A stretch of 64,000 nt of DNA from an uncultured Lachnospiraceae bacterium (lineage in GTDB: Bacteria > Bacillota > Clostridia > Lachnospirales > Lachnospiraceae). Below the pieces are notes generated by a model. It was not told the origin of the DNA. It was given only the letters and a program-made list of their open reading frames with translations, and made no database searches. The stretch is taken from assembly GCA_946558465.1 (NCBI GenBank), contig CAMNTM010000002.1, forward strand, positions 248,001 through 312,000, written 5' to 3'. This document shows, in pieces, positions 23,324 to 31,992 of this stretch; within the stretch, counting starts at the first letter, position 1; each line of letters begins with the position of its first letter. The translations under genes and the position numbers were made by a program.

Positions 23324-24196
23324 TTAAAAAAATTTTCTCCTGTTTTTGTTCCATTGTCCCACTACCTCGCCGACAGTAGATACTGTCAGAAATGCGGAAG
23401 GATCATTTGCATGAATATAACTTAAGAGCTTTCCGTACTCATTTTTCTCAAGAATTGTAACTACCTCCATCTTTTCCTCATGATTCATGCCGCCAAAGGC
23501 AGAATAAAGCGTTACGCCTCTGTGCAGCTCCTTTACGATATACTCCTGCACAGCCTGATAGTCAGAAGAAATAATGCATACCTTCTTGCGCATATGAAAG
23601 CCGTCAATAAAGTTATCCAGTACAATTCCCGATAAATACGTGCCAAGAAGACTTACTACTACTGTTTTGCGGTCATATACAAGGACAGAGGTCGCTGCTG
23701 TTGCAAACCCTGCAACCATAATCGCCTTGCCCAGCTCCATATATAAATATTTATTCAGAAGCTTTGCCACAATATCAAGTCCTCCTGACGACGCATTAAT
23801 ACCAAACAGAAGAGCCTGTCCAAAGCATATTACCAGAAGATAACAAAGCATATCTATCAGCATATCTCCCGTCAGTGAAGTAACGTTTGGTGTTACACGC
23901 TCAAATACTGCCAGGTATGCGGGAAGAAGTATCGACGCTACAACAGTCTTCCCTCCAAATTCCTTTCCGATAAATACATATCCTATAACCAGCAGAATTA
24001 TATTAATAATAAATGTAAGTGCAGATATTGACAAGGGAATAAAATTAACCAGAACAATTACAAGACCTGAAAGACTTCCCAATACAAAACCTCCGGGCAT
24101 CATAATATAATAGACGGATGCCGCCACAATAAACATACCTATTACAAGAATCACATATTCTTTTACATTGATTTTATTTTTCATAATTTCACTCAT
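23324..24196 (-). CDS. YitT family membrane protein (copy 2)
   Basis: 290 residues. Membrane helices in the first two-thirds, the family loop NASSGGLDIVAKLLNKY, then a DUF2179 domain with RGVTLYSAFGGMNHEEK. It shares the whole architecture with the protein at 16115-16957. GGAG lies very close to the ATG at 24196; an ATG at 24184 is also possible. Function unknown; a membrane transporter or sensor role is only an inference. Confidence 0.9.
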   Translation of the reverse strand: MSEIMKNKINVKEYVILVIGMFIVAASVYYIMMPGGFVLGSLSGLVIVLVNFIPLSISALTFIINIILLVIGYVFIGKEFGGKTVVASILLPAYLAVFERVTPNVTSLTGDMLIDMLCYLLVICFGQALLFGINASSGGLDIVAKLLNKYLYMELGKAIMVAGFATAATSVLVYDRKTVVVSLLGTYLSGIVLDNFIDGFHMRKKVCIISSDYQAVQEYIVKELHRGVTLYSAFGGMNHEEKMEVVTILEKNEYGKLLSYIHANDPSAFLTVSTVGEVVGQWNKNRRKFF

Positions 24197-24320
24197 CCTC
24201 TCCTTTTATACCATTCCGGCAGATTCCCCATGCTGCCCGCCGGACAAACTACACTGCAGTACCTCGCAGATGTATTTTAATACCACAATTATCATAACAT
24301 ATGTATCGTAAAACTTCCAC

Positions 24321-24349
24321 TTGATTCTTGGCCGGACTTATGATATACT
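24321..24349 (+). promoter_or_regulatory. Promoter of the ABC-F leader transcript
   Basis: TTGATT (24321-24326), 17 bases, TATACT (24344-24349), 35 bases ahead of a seven-codon leader frame. Confidence 0.65.
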
Positions 24350-24383
24350 TATTTCGCATTTGAATAGTAGAGGAGGCAAAAGG

Positions 24384-24407
24384 ATGTTTAACTTTTCTTG
24401 CAGATAA
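24384..24407 (+). CDS. Seven-residue leader peptide (MFNFSCR)
   Basis: ATG at 24384 with a perfect AGGAGG 7 bases upstream and a TAA at 24405. Nothing longer is encoded from this strong ribosome site. It lies at the head of a structured leader, as in resistance genes in which antibiotic-stalled ribosomes on a short peptide change downstream RNA folding. Peptide identity with a known leader is not claimed. Confidence 0.7.
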   Translation: MFNFSCR

Positions 24408-24421
24408 TAATTAAATATGCG

Positions 24422-24573
24422 GCAGTATTGCAACGATATTAGTTTTTATTAATACTGCTGTATGTATTTGCAGGAAAGTTATAGAATGTTCTCCTATTAT
24501 ATAATTTTTCCGCAGCGCTTTGCTGCGGTTTTGTTATATTACGCCAGGCTGCAGGATTTCACTTTCCTGCAGC
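24422..24573 (+). promoter_or_regulatory. Attenuator region of the ABC-F gene
   Basis: Four elements are visible: stem GCAGTATT/AATACTGC (24422-24429, 24451-24458); intrinsic terminator CCGCAGC/GCTGCGG plus TTTT (24510-24532); a second stem GCTGCAGGA/TCCTGCAGC (24548-24556, 24565-24573) with a T-rich tail; and GCAGGAAAGT (24470-24479), which is complementary to ACTTTCCTGC (24561-24570) and so competes with the last stem. This mutually exclusive pairing is the layout of a transcription attenuator. Confidence 0.7.
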
Positions 24574-24665
24574 TCTTATATTTTATTACACATTTATTTT
24601 TCCTTTATGTACAAGATAACTTATGATTCTTGTACACCGAAAATACACTGAAAGGAGTAACCGGT

Positions 24666-26126
24666 ATGTCAATGATTAAAATAGAAAACCTTACATTTTC
24701 CTATCCGTCAAGCTGTGATAATATATTTGAAAATGTACATTTTCAAATTGATACCCACTGGAAACTGGGGTTCGTAGGAAGAAACGGAAGAGGAAAGACA
24801 ACATTCTTAAATCTTCTGCTTGGAAGATACGAATACAGCGGAAAAATAATCAGCTCTGTACAGTTTGATTACTTTCCATACCATATTAAAAACAAAGAAG
24901 CGCTTACCGGGGAAATACTGATAAATATATGCCCCGCTGCCCAGGAATGGGAGCTGATAAGGGAGCTCTCCCGGCTGGATGTAGACAATAATATACTATG
25001 GCGCCCTTTTAATACCCTTTCAAATGGAGAACAGATAAAAGCTCTTCTTGCCGCTTTTTTTCTCAATGAGGAGCATTTTCTTCTCATTGATGAGCCTACA
25101 AATCATCTGGACACTGCGGCAAGACAAAAGGTGTCTGAATATCTAAAAACGAAAAAGGGCTTCATACTTGTATCTCATGACCGTCATTTTCTCGACGGAT
25201 GCGTTGACCATATTCTGTCTATAAACAGAGCAGATATCGAAGTGCAGAGCGGCAATTTCTCGTCCTGGCTTGAAAACTTCAGCCGGCGACAGGAATCCGA
25301 GGCAGCACAAAACGACCGTCTGAAAAAAGATATTAAACGCCTGCAGAAATCCGCCAGACGCTCGGCCGCCTGGTCAGATAAGGTGGAAGCCTCAAAAACC
25401 GGAGCCGCAGATAAGGGCTACGTAGGCCATAAATCGGCAAAGATGATGAAGCGCTCGAAAGTAATAGAGGCAAGGCAGAATCAGGCCATCCTGCAAAAAG
25501 CAGGACTTTTGAAAAATGTCGAGACTGCCGAAAGTTTAAAGCTCTCGCCGCTTTCCTATCATGCCGACACACTTGCCAGCTTTTCCCAGGTTTCCATCTG
25601 CTATAATGGGCATACCGTATGCGGACCTGTCACTTTTACGGTGCACCGCGGGGACAGGATTGCTCTTGACGGAAAGAACGGAAGCGGTAAAACCAGTCTT
25701 CTCAAACTCCTGATTCAAGAAGCAATTGAATATACCGGCACTAAAGCTGTCGGGTCCGGACTTATCGTCTCCTATGTACCGCAGGACACTTCCCGTCTTA
25801 CAGGGAATCTGTCTGACTATGCTGCAGAAAACAGAATAGACGAAAGTCTTTTTAAGGCAATTTTGAGAAAAATGGATTTTGAACGGGTACAGTTTGAAAA
25901 GGACATGAAAGACTTTTCCGGCGGACAAAAAAAGAAGGTGCTGATAGCCAGAAGCCTCTGCGAAAAAGCACATCTCTACGTGTGGGATGAGCCACTTAAT
26001 TTTATTGATATCTATTCCCGTATACAGATTGAAAGGCTGCTGGCAGAATTCCGGCCTACAATGATTTTCGTTGAGCATGACAGATACTTCAGAGATACGA
26101 CAGCGACAAAAATTGTGCGGATATAA
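24666..26126 (+). CDS. Lsa-type ABC-F ribosomal protection protein
   Basis: 486 residues from the ATG at 24666 (AAAGGAG 8 bases upstream). Two ATPase domains and no membrane segments: first Walker A GRNGRGKTT, signature LSNGEQ, Walker B IDEPTNHLD; second GKNGSGKTS, FSGGQKKK and WDEPLNFID. The 60-residue linker between them (about 190-270) is basic, helical and would reach the exit-tRNA site and peptidyl centre. The opening KIENLTFSYPSS matches the Lsa group, which removes lincosamides, streptogramin A and pleuromutilins. Resistance in this strain is not proven by sequence. An inducible leader precedes it. Confidence 0.88.
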   Translation: MSMIKIENLTFSYPSSCDNIFENVHFQIDTHWKLGFVGRNGRGKTTFLNLLLGRYEYSGKIISSVQFDYFPYHIKNKEALTGEILINICPAAQEWELIRELSRLDVDNNILWRPFNTLSNGEQIKALLAAFFLNEEHFLLIDEPTNHLDTAARQKVSEYLKTKKGFILVSHDRHFLDGCVDHILSINRADIEVQSGNFSSWLENFSRRQESEAAQNDRLKKDIKRLQKSARRSAAWSDKVEASKTGAADKGYVGHKSAKMMKRSKVIEARQNQAILQKAGLLKNVETAESLKLSPLSYHADTLASFSQVSICYNGHTVCGPVTFTVHRGDRIALDGKNGSGKTSLLKLLIQEAIEYTGTKAVGSGLIVSYVPQDTSRLTGNLSDYAAENRIDESLFKAILRKMDFERVQFEKDMKDFSGGQKKKVLIARSLCEKAHLYVWDEPLNFIDIYSRIQIERLLAEFRPTMIFVEHDRYFRDTTATKIVRI

Positions 26127-26134
26127 AGAAAAAG

Positions 26135-26187
26135 CAAAAAAATACAGGGCGGCTCACCGAATGGCGGGCCTGCCCTGCATTTTTTCC
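26135..26187. terminator. Bidirectional terminator after the ABC-F gene
   Basis: An A-rich left arm with CAGGGC pairs with GCCCTG and a T6 tract (about 26135-26187). It serves the ABC-F gene on plus and the HTH gene on minus. Confidence 0.8.
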
Positions 26188-26189
26188 GT

Positions 26190-26426
26190 CTATACCTTCG
26201 AATCTGGAATGAATTCTATCTTAAGCTTACAGCCCATCCCTTTTGCCAGACGATACAACACATACAGCTCCGGGCTGTCTCCGTGATTCATCCGATTAAA
26301 AATCGTAGACAGATTCTGTCTTGTTTTACCCAATGTATCACATATATCCTGCTCCAAAATATGATACTCTTTCATAGCGGCACGAACTGCCAGATATAAT
26401 TCCTGATTATTTCCTGAATAAATCAT
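26190..26426 (-). CDS. Small XRE-like HTH protein
   Basis: 78 residues. ILEQDICDTLGKTRQNLSTIFNR (about 23-45 in two parts) fits a helix-turn-helix, with a C-terminal strand KLKIEFIP that may dimerise. It is the last gene after the importer operon, 15 bases from the binding-protein stop, and could be a regulator of it. No ligand or target is visible. Confidence 0.7.
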   Translation of the reverse strand: MIYSGNNQELYLAVRAAMKEYHILEQDICDTLGKTRQNLSTIFNRMNHGDSPELYVLYRLAKGMGCKLKIEFIPDSKV

Positions 26427-26440
26427 TTTCTCACCTGCCT

Positions 26441-27616
26441 CTATAATGCCTTGAATGTCTTATACGATTCAATCTTATCGACAGCTTCCGAATCCTCCAG
26501 AATGTCACGAAACATTTTTTCAGACTGCTCATAATAATATTCTGTGTCTACCGGTTTACTGAGAGTTCCGTCCTCTACAAAGAGCTGCACATTGTAATCC
26601 GCTCCGCCTTTCCAGTAGTGATTTACATCAGACGAGTTGAAAAAGTATTTTTCAGCATCCTCAAGACTTACATAGATGTCCCACTCCGTCTGCATTTCCA
26701 GCCAGTCCTTCACTGAATATTCAGAACCTGTTATCTCTGTCAGATATGCAGACGCAACCTCTGCTGCTTCCTGTGTATTATTCCAGAATGCATCTACTGT
26801 GGCCAGCTGACATTCATATATGGTTTTAGCTAAATCATATTTTTCTTCCATAAATTCTCTTGTACACACGAATGTATCATACCATATTCCTGACGGTCCA
26901 AGAATATCTGTTCCTCCAGCATTTACATATCCCCCCATATTCATGAGGGCCATCTGCTGCTGGTCTCCGCCGGTATAGTAGTCTCCTTCTCCCGCCAGAA
27001 ACGCCTCGCAAGCCTTTGCATCATCTGCGAATTCAATAAAATTAACATCTGCGGAAGTAAGCCCCACCTGCGATATGGCATCTACGATAAGCGCCTTTCT
27101 CTGTGGAATCACGCACCATGAGGAACCTTTGAATTCATTCAGCCTCTCTTCTTTTGCCGGCTCAATATCCCCGTCATGAGACTCCAGAAGCGCATCCCAA
27201 GAAGCCACCTCGCCTTCTCTTCCTACAAAGAAGAAGCCACGAAAATCTCCGCACGGCGAAAAGTTGACCAGATTGTCACAAGTCTCTACACAGGCAAGAT
27301 GCTCATTTACACAGGCGCTGGAAATATCCACATCACCCCGGATACAAGCCTGCGCTCCCTGAGGAGTGCCTGCAAAGCTTGAAAGCTGAATATCCAGGCC
27401 ATAATCCTTATCAATATCCCAGGCATCCGCTATCGCCCATATTACATACATGGAGTAAGGTGTAATTCCGATGTTTACTGTTGTCAGACCGTCACTGCCT
27501 TTTTCATCATCTGATTTTTTTGTCCCATCCCGAGTCTCAGAGCCGCACCCGGCGCATAGCATCATGAATAACGTAATAATCAAAATAACCGCTGTTAATC
27601 TCTTTCCTTTTTTCAT
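26441..27616 (-). CDS. Substrate-binding lipoprotein, nitrate/sulfonate/taurine type
   Basis: 391 residues. A lipobox (MLCAGCGSE) follows the signal peptide, then an NMT1/SsuA-like periplasmic-binding fold (VNIGITPYSMYVIWAIADAW, then SSFAGTPQGAQACIRGDVDIS). Such binders serve sulfonates, taurine, pyrimidine precursors or nitrate. The cargo is unknown, but neighbouring hydrolases suggest a small carbon-nitrogen compound. It ends the operon of ABC and hydrolase genes. Confidence 0.88.
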   Translation of the reverse strand: MKKGKRLTAVILIITLFMMLCAGCGSETRDGTKKSDDEKGSDGLTTVNIGITPYSMYVIWAIADAWDIDKDYGLDIQLSSFAGTPQGAQACIRGDVDISSACVNEHLACVETCDNLVNFSPCGDFRGFFFVGREGEVASWDALLESHDGDIEPAKEERLNEFKGSSWCVIPQRKALIVDAISQVGLTSADVNFIEFADDAKACEAFLAGEGDYYTGGDQQQMALMNMGGYVNAGGTDILGPSGIWYDTFVCTREFMEEKYDLAKTIYECQLATVDAFWNNTQEAAEVASAYLTEITGSEYSVKDWLEMQTEWDIYVSLEDAEKYFFNSSDVNHYWKGGADYNVQLFVEDGTLSKPVDTEYYYEQSEKMFRDILEDSEAVDKIESYKTFKAL

Positions 27617-27637
27617 TTTCTTTCCTCCTCTTTTGAA

Positions 27638-28531
27638 CTACAATTGATAAAGCTTCTTGGCACAGCCAAACATAATACTATCAATCTCCTCCTCTGTCAG
27701 CTCGGGCCATCCACATCTGCGGTTAATCTCATTGAGTCCTTCTTTTACCAGATAAATCCAGCTTTTAAGGTCCTCCGACGGCTTTGGTCCGAACACATCG
27801 TAATCAAATGCGACATAATCTGTGGCAAACATAACCCTGTCCAAAACTCCGTATTCTCTTGCTAAAACCAACTGCCACGCCGTCCACATCGGGCGTCCGT
27901 AGGTCATGGCCAAATCTGTATACAGATTCTTATCATTTGTCATAAGTACAAACAAATACTCCGACCACGGATATCCCAAATGCTCCACAACTATTTTCAT
28001 ATCAGGAAAATCAATCATTACCTCATTTAAGTACTCCATCTTTGCATAAAACGTAGGCGCCAAAATTGCCGGACCCATCTGGGCAGAATGATGATACTGT
28101 ACTACAATGCCTTTCTCCTGTGCCAGCTGATAAAACGGGTAGATGGTCTTATCGTTAGATTTAAACTGTCCGTAAGGCGGCGTCATCAGCACTCCCTTTA
28201 CTTCCTCTTCTTCAACTGCCTTTTTGAACCTTTCATAATTTTCCTGATGAAAACGATTTGCCTTGTCAATAGGCTCAAGACTTACAAATGGAATAAAAAA
28301 ATCCGGATATCGCTGATACGCCTCTCTTACATATTCATCGCCAAAGGTACTGTTCCAGATGCGGGACATATCCTGTCCCATACAGACACATTTATCAATA
28401 CCTGCTTCTTTGTACCAATTCACCAGCATATCCAGGTCTGTATTCTCCGGCACCTTCATACCCAGACGGTCATAGGTTTCTTTATCGAAATTTTCCTTTC
28501 GAATTAAATGCATATGAGAATCAATAATCAT
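27638..28531 (-). CDS. Amidohydrolase family protein (Amidohydro_2, ACMSD-like)
   Basis: 297 residues of a TIM barrel. The metal-site HMH is at 6-8 in IDSHMHL; the barrel histidines are in VQYHHSAQ and VEHLGYPW; the catalytic Asp is in FATDYV. This subfamily decarboxylates or hydrolyses ring acids and lactones. It sits between permease and binding-protein genes of an importer, with 11 bases to the permease. Substrate unknown. Confidence 0.88.
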   Translation of the reverse strand: MIIDSHMHLIRKENFDKETYDRLGMKVPENTDLDMLVNWYKEAGIDKCVCMGQDMSRIWNSTFGDEYVREAYQRYPDFFIPFVSLEPIDKANRFHQENYERFKKAVEEEEVKGVLMTPPYGQFKSNDKTIYPFYQLAQEKGIVVQYHHSAQMGPAILAPTFYAKMEYLNEVMIDFPDMKIVVEHLGYPWSEYLFVLMTNDKNLYTDLAMTYGRPMWTAWQLVLAREYGVLDRVMFATDYVAFDYDVFGPKPSEDLKSWIYLVKEGLNEINRRCGWPELTEEEIDSIMFGCAKKLYQL

Positions 28532-28542
28532 AAGTTTACCCC

Positions 28543-29412
28543 CTATTTTCTTTCCTGCATCTTTAATTCCATTAATGCTTTTTTCTCTGCCTGTTTTTCC
28601 TTCCTGCTCATTTTTCCTTCTGTAGTTAAACCTTCAAAGGAAAGACTTGAACGGTCAGTCCATGTAGTTGCCCCTTTCTCAATAATGCGGATTACCTGGT
28701 CCAGCGTTATGGCAAGTACACTGTATATCAATACAATCGCCAGCACCTGGGGCGTATTCAGATAGTTCTGTTGAATAATCATGATATGTCCAAGTCCTGT
28801 CTGCACGCCCATAAATTCAGCACATACATCAAGCCCCCAGGAGGTTGCCGCCGCAACTCTTACCGCCCCTATCAGGTGAGGTATAATACACGGAATTACA
28901 ACCGTTTTAAATACCTTCATCTTGGAAGCTCCCAGATTAAACGCCGCCTGGACATATACGACAGGCATATTACGGATTGCTTCATAGGTCTGTACTCCGA
29001 GAATAGACGACACTCCCAATGCAATCAACAACACCTGTGGTAAAATTCCAATTCCGAACCAAAGCATGAAAAGCGGAATCAGAGCAAATACGGGAATAGG
29101 CCTTGTAACCTCCATAAACGGACCAATAACCTGAAGAAATATCTTACTGTACCCCATAATAAGCCCCAGCAGCAAACCAACTGCCGCCCCCAATGCGAAC
29201 CCTATAAGCGTTATTTTTAAGCTGGCTGCAATAGATACCGGCAGCGAAGGTGCCAGCTGTCTGAATGCCCTGACCATATCCGTAGGGCTGGGAAGTATCA
29301 CGGCCCGTACTCCCATTTTATAGGTCAGCAGACACCATGCTCCAAAGAGCACGGCACAGATAATCACAATATAACACTTAATTCTTACATTCGTTTCCTT
29401 ACCTGTTGTCAT
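28543..29412 (-). CDS. ABC permease, SsuC/TauC type
   Basis: 289 residues, six helices. EAA loop: AAFNLGASKMKVFKTVVIP (about 175-193). The opening has a single helix and PSPTDMVRAFRQL, the usual permease N-terminus of sulfonate and nitrate importers. A charged Lys/Glu-rich C-terminal tail of about 30 residues is unusual for the family. Start overlaps the ATPase gene stop (ATGA), so coupling is likely. Confidence 0.9.
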   Translation of the reverse strand: MTTGKETNVRIKCYIVIICAVLFGAWCLLTYKMGVRAVILPSPTDMVRAFRQLAPSLPVSIAASLKITLIGFALGAAVGLLLGLIMGYSKIFLQVIGPFMEVTRPIPVFALIPLFMLWFGIGILPQVLLIALGVSSILGVQTYEAIRNMPVVYVQAAFNLGASKMKVFKTVVIPCIIPHLIGAVRVAAATSWGLDVCAEFMGVQTGLGHIMIIQQNYLNTPQVLAIVLIYSVLAITLDQVIRIIEKGATTWTDRSSLSFEGLTTEGKMSRKEKQAEKKALMELKMQERK

Positions 29413-30200
29413 GATTCAGCCCCTCCTTTGCCGCTTTGATGGAACTTTTCAGCAAGCCTTCTCCTCATTGCCTGAAATTCCGGCTGCTGCTTAAGATAAA
29501 TATCTCTTGGCCTGTCAAAAGGCACGTTGAAAAATTCCAACTCCCCGCCGTCTGACAAGCGATGCAGAAGTCCTACACGGTCGCCCAAAAATAATGCCTC
29601 CTCAATATCATGTGTAATGAAAAAAATCGTTCTCTTCGATTCATTCCATATCTGTACCAGCTTTTCCTGCAATACCTCCTTTGTCATTGCATCCAGTGCG
29701 CCAAAAGGCTCATCCATAAGCAGCACTTCCGGTTCATTTGCCAGCACGCGCGCTAAGTCCACTCTTTTACGCATACCTCCGGACAGTTCCTTTGGCAGAG
29801 CATTTTCACAACCTGTCAGTCCGACCAGATTAATATAGTGTTTAACCTTTTCCTGTCTGATATCATCAGATACTCCCCGGACCTTAAGCCCGTATTCGAC
29901 ATTTTTATATACGGTCAGCCACGGAAAAACTGCGTCATCCTGAAACACCATCGCACGCCTGTAGTCAATTCCTTCAACCGGTCTTCCGTCATTCATGATG
30001 ACGCCCTCTGTCGGATGTTCAAAACCTGCTACATTCCTTAACAGGGTTGTTTTTCCACAGCCGGACGGGCCAATAACACAAAAAAATTCATTATCTTTAA
30101 TTGTAAAGTCCAGATTTTCAAATATTTTTGCAATCCCTTTTTTAGATGAATAACCAAAACCTACATTTTTAAACTCTATCATAAAGCTTTCTCCTTTCAC
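29409..30200 (-). CDS. ABC ATP-binding protein, SsuB/TauB type
   Basis: 263 residues. Walker A GPSGCGKTT (about 45-53), Q-loop VFQDDAVFPW, signature ELSGGMRKRV, Walker B LLMDEPFGALD and switch His in FITHDIEEA are all present. It powers the permease encoded immediately downstream. Start choice could also be an ATG 6 codons in (MIEFKNVGFGY). Confidence 0.93.
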   Translation of the reverse strand: MKGESFMIEFKNVGFGYSSKKGIAKIFENLDFTIKDNEFFCVIGPSGCGKTTLLRNVAGFEHPTEGVIMNDGRPVEGIDYRRAMVFQDDAVFPWLTVYKNVEYGLKVRGVSDDIRQEKVKHYINLVGLTGCENALPKELSGGMRKRVDLARVLANEPEVLLMDEPFGALDAMTKEVLQEKLVQIWNESKRTIFFITHDIEEALFLGDRVGLLHRLSDGGELEFFNVPFDRPRDIYLKQQPEFQAMRRRLAEKFHQSGKGGAES

Positions 30201-30212
30201 TACTGCGCTTCA

Positions 30213-30545
30213 TTACTTAGAATCTGTCTGGTTATCCCATTCCTCATCAAGCCTTTCAATCTTAAATACTACCGGCCGCAGGCCGTCATTACAGCAATTT
30301 ACTGCGATTCCCGGACGATTCACCCAATCACTGTATATCTGCCCGCATTCCATAGAAAGTGCATAGACATAATATTGGATTGCCTGCCATGCATCCTCAC
30401 AGAAATTTTCCGGCTTACAGTAATCCGTAATAAATGTGTCTCCCACCTTGTAAAACGGACATTCCGTAAATCCTTCTACTCCATACTCCTTTGCCAGTTC
30501 CTCATTAAAACATTTTTTTACTACTGTAATCCTGCACTTTTTCAT
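30213..30545 (-). CDS. TIGR04076 family protein
   Basis: 110 residues, cysteine-rich. KKCRITVVKKCFNEELA at the start, ECPFYKVGD, then ENFCEDAWQAI and VNCCNDGLRPVVFKIE fit the TIGR04076 pattern. The Cys positions suggest a metal or cofactor site. The role is unknown; the genes next to it are hydrolases and an importer, so a helper enzyme for the imported compound is possible. Confidence 0.75.
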   Translation of the reverse strand: MKKCRITVVKKCFNEELAKEYGVEGFTECPFYKVGDTFITDYCKPENFCEDAWQAIQYYVYALSMECGQIYSDWVNRPGIAVNCCNDGLRPVVFKIERLDEEWDNQTDSK

Positions 30546-30573
30546 TTTCTGCCTCCTTAAAATATATTTTTTA

Positions 30574-31992
30574 TCATTCTTTATCCACAGCCAGTACTAC
30601 GGATACATCTGCCATATACGGAAAACAGACTGCAGGCAAATCAGATAATGGCAAAACTTCATCCGGAAGATTAATATTCAGTATTTCTCTCATGAATTTT
30701 TTCCTTTTCTGTATTCTTCTGCCGCATCCTGGAGCCAGCTTTTCTATCTCTTTTTGAAGCGCTTCATTTCCAACCGCTAAACCATCCTCTATGTGACATG
30801 GAAGGTATGGCTCTTTAAAACACACGCTATAGTCGCATTGAATTACATGCCCGGAATGAATTTTTACAGAGTTTCCCTTTTCAAACGGAGAATTTGTCCA
30901 CTCATCTGTATGTATCAGATGTCCAGGATTCAGGATAATGTTATATTTCTGTATGCCCAGCTGTTTTTCTACCATATCATATATATCCCCAAAAGCCGCT
31001 CCGATTCTCACCATCTCGTACCAGGCTGCAATACTGGAAAAATAAGGCTTGGCCACCTCGTCCACATAATTTCTCCTGTCCTTCGGCAAATCCTTTGGCC
31101 CGCGTATATACATTCCCATCTTATGTACATTGGAACCTCGAAGCCCATAGCCCACACCCAGCGGCATCCCATATTCCAACCGTCTTCCGTATACGGGACT
31201 GCTTAACCCCAAAGATACATGAGCGTCTCCGAAGTTAACATTCGGATGCGTACATAACGGTTCCCCGTCTATTCCCAGCAGCTCGGATGCTTCTATTTCT
31301 GTCATACCCTTTTTTAGATTTTTTATTGTTTTATATATATTTCGGGATATTTTAGTTCCCATCACTTCAAACTGAATGATTTCCTTTGCAGATGCATGAT
31401 GCCGAAGGCCATAGCTGCTGTCCATTAATAAATCTACTGCATTGCTGATGGAATCCGAACCTACTGCAGATGACAAAGTATCCACAATGTAACTGGGTAC
31501 GTCTGTAACACATCGTTCAATCTCAAACAACTCTTCATTATAGTATTTCCATCCAATCAGCCCTATCTTCACTCCCAGGCTTCCGGCATGGTCCCACAAA
31601 ATCTTTTTTAAGGAATCTCTGTTTCCACCTGGCTGCCCCATCAAGCCGAAGGGCGGGTATAAAATCTTTTTTATTTCATACGGAATTTTTTCTGCATATC
31701 CAAACCCCTCGGTTCCAACTATAAGCACTGGAATCTCATCTCGTTTTAATATTAAAAGCGCTTCCTCAAATCTTGGGTCATATCCTGTAAAATAATAAAT
31801 ATTTGAAAAATGCTCTCTGTCTCCATAAATTATAATTGCCGTATACTGCTGCGCCTGCGGCATTTTCCAAAGCTTATAAAGCCGCTCTTTATAGTCCTCA
31901 CCTGTTATTTCCGGAACCTCTGCATAGCTAAGCGGCTCCGGCTCCTCACACAAGGTCAGCACCGCCTGCTTTTCCGTAATTTTTTTCTGCAT
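30574..31992 (-). CDS. Creatinase/M24-fold protein with degenerate metal site
   Basis: 472 residues: a creatinase N-terminal domain (about 50-200) and a pita-bread domain (about 215-445). In active M24 peptidases two Asp, a His and two Glu bind metals. Here the Asp pair region reads PLGVGYGLRGSNVHK, with no Asp; a His pattern remains in NPGHLIHTDEW, but the usual Glu site reads GHVIQCDYSV. Creatinase also lacks metals, so this may cleave an amidine or C-N bond without metal. GGGGGAAG precedes the start, which overlaps the LacI gene by 47 bases. Confidence 0.75.
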   Translation of the reverse strand: MQKKITEKQAVLTLCEEPEPLSYAEVPEITGEDYKERLYKLWKMPQAQQYTAIIIYGDREHFSNIYYFTGYDPRFEEALLILKRDEIPVLIVGTEGFGYAEKIPYEIKKILYPPFGLMGQPGGNRDSLKKILWDHAGSLGVKIGLIGWKYYNEELFEIERCVTDVPSYIVDTLSSAVGSDSISNAVDLLMDSSYGLRHHASAKEIIQFEVMGTKISRNIYKTIKNLKKGMTEIEASELLGIDGEPLCTHPNVNFGDAHVSLGLSSPVYGRRLEYGMPLGVGYGLRGSNVHKMGMYIRGPKDLPKDRRNYVDEVAKPYFSSIAAWYEMVRIGAAFGDIYDMVEKQLGIQKYNIILNPGHLIHTDEWTNSPFEKGNSVKIHSGHVIQCDYSVCFKEPYLPCHIEDGLAVGNEALQKEIEKLAPGCGRRIQKRKKFMREILNINLPDEVLPLSDLPAVCFPYMADVSVVLAVDKE

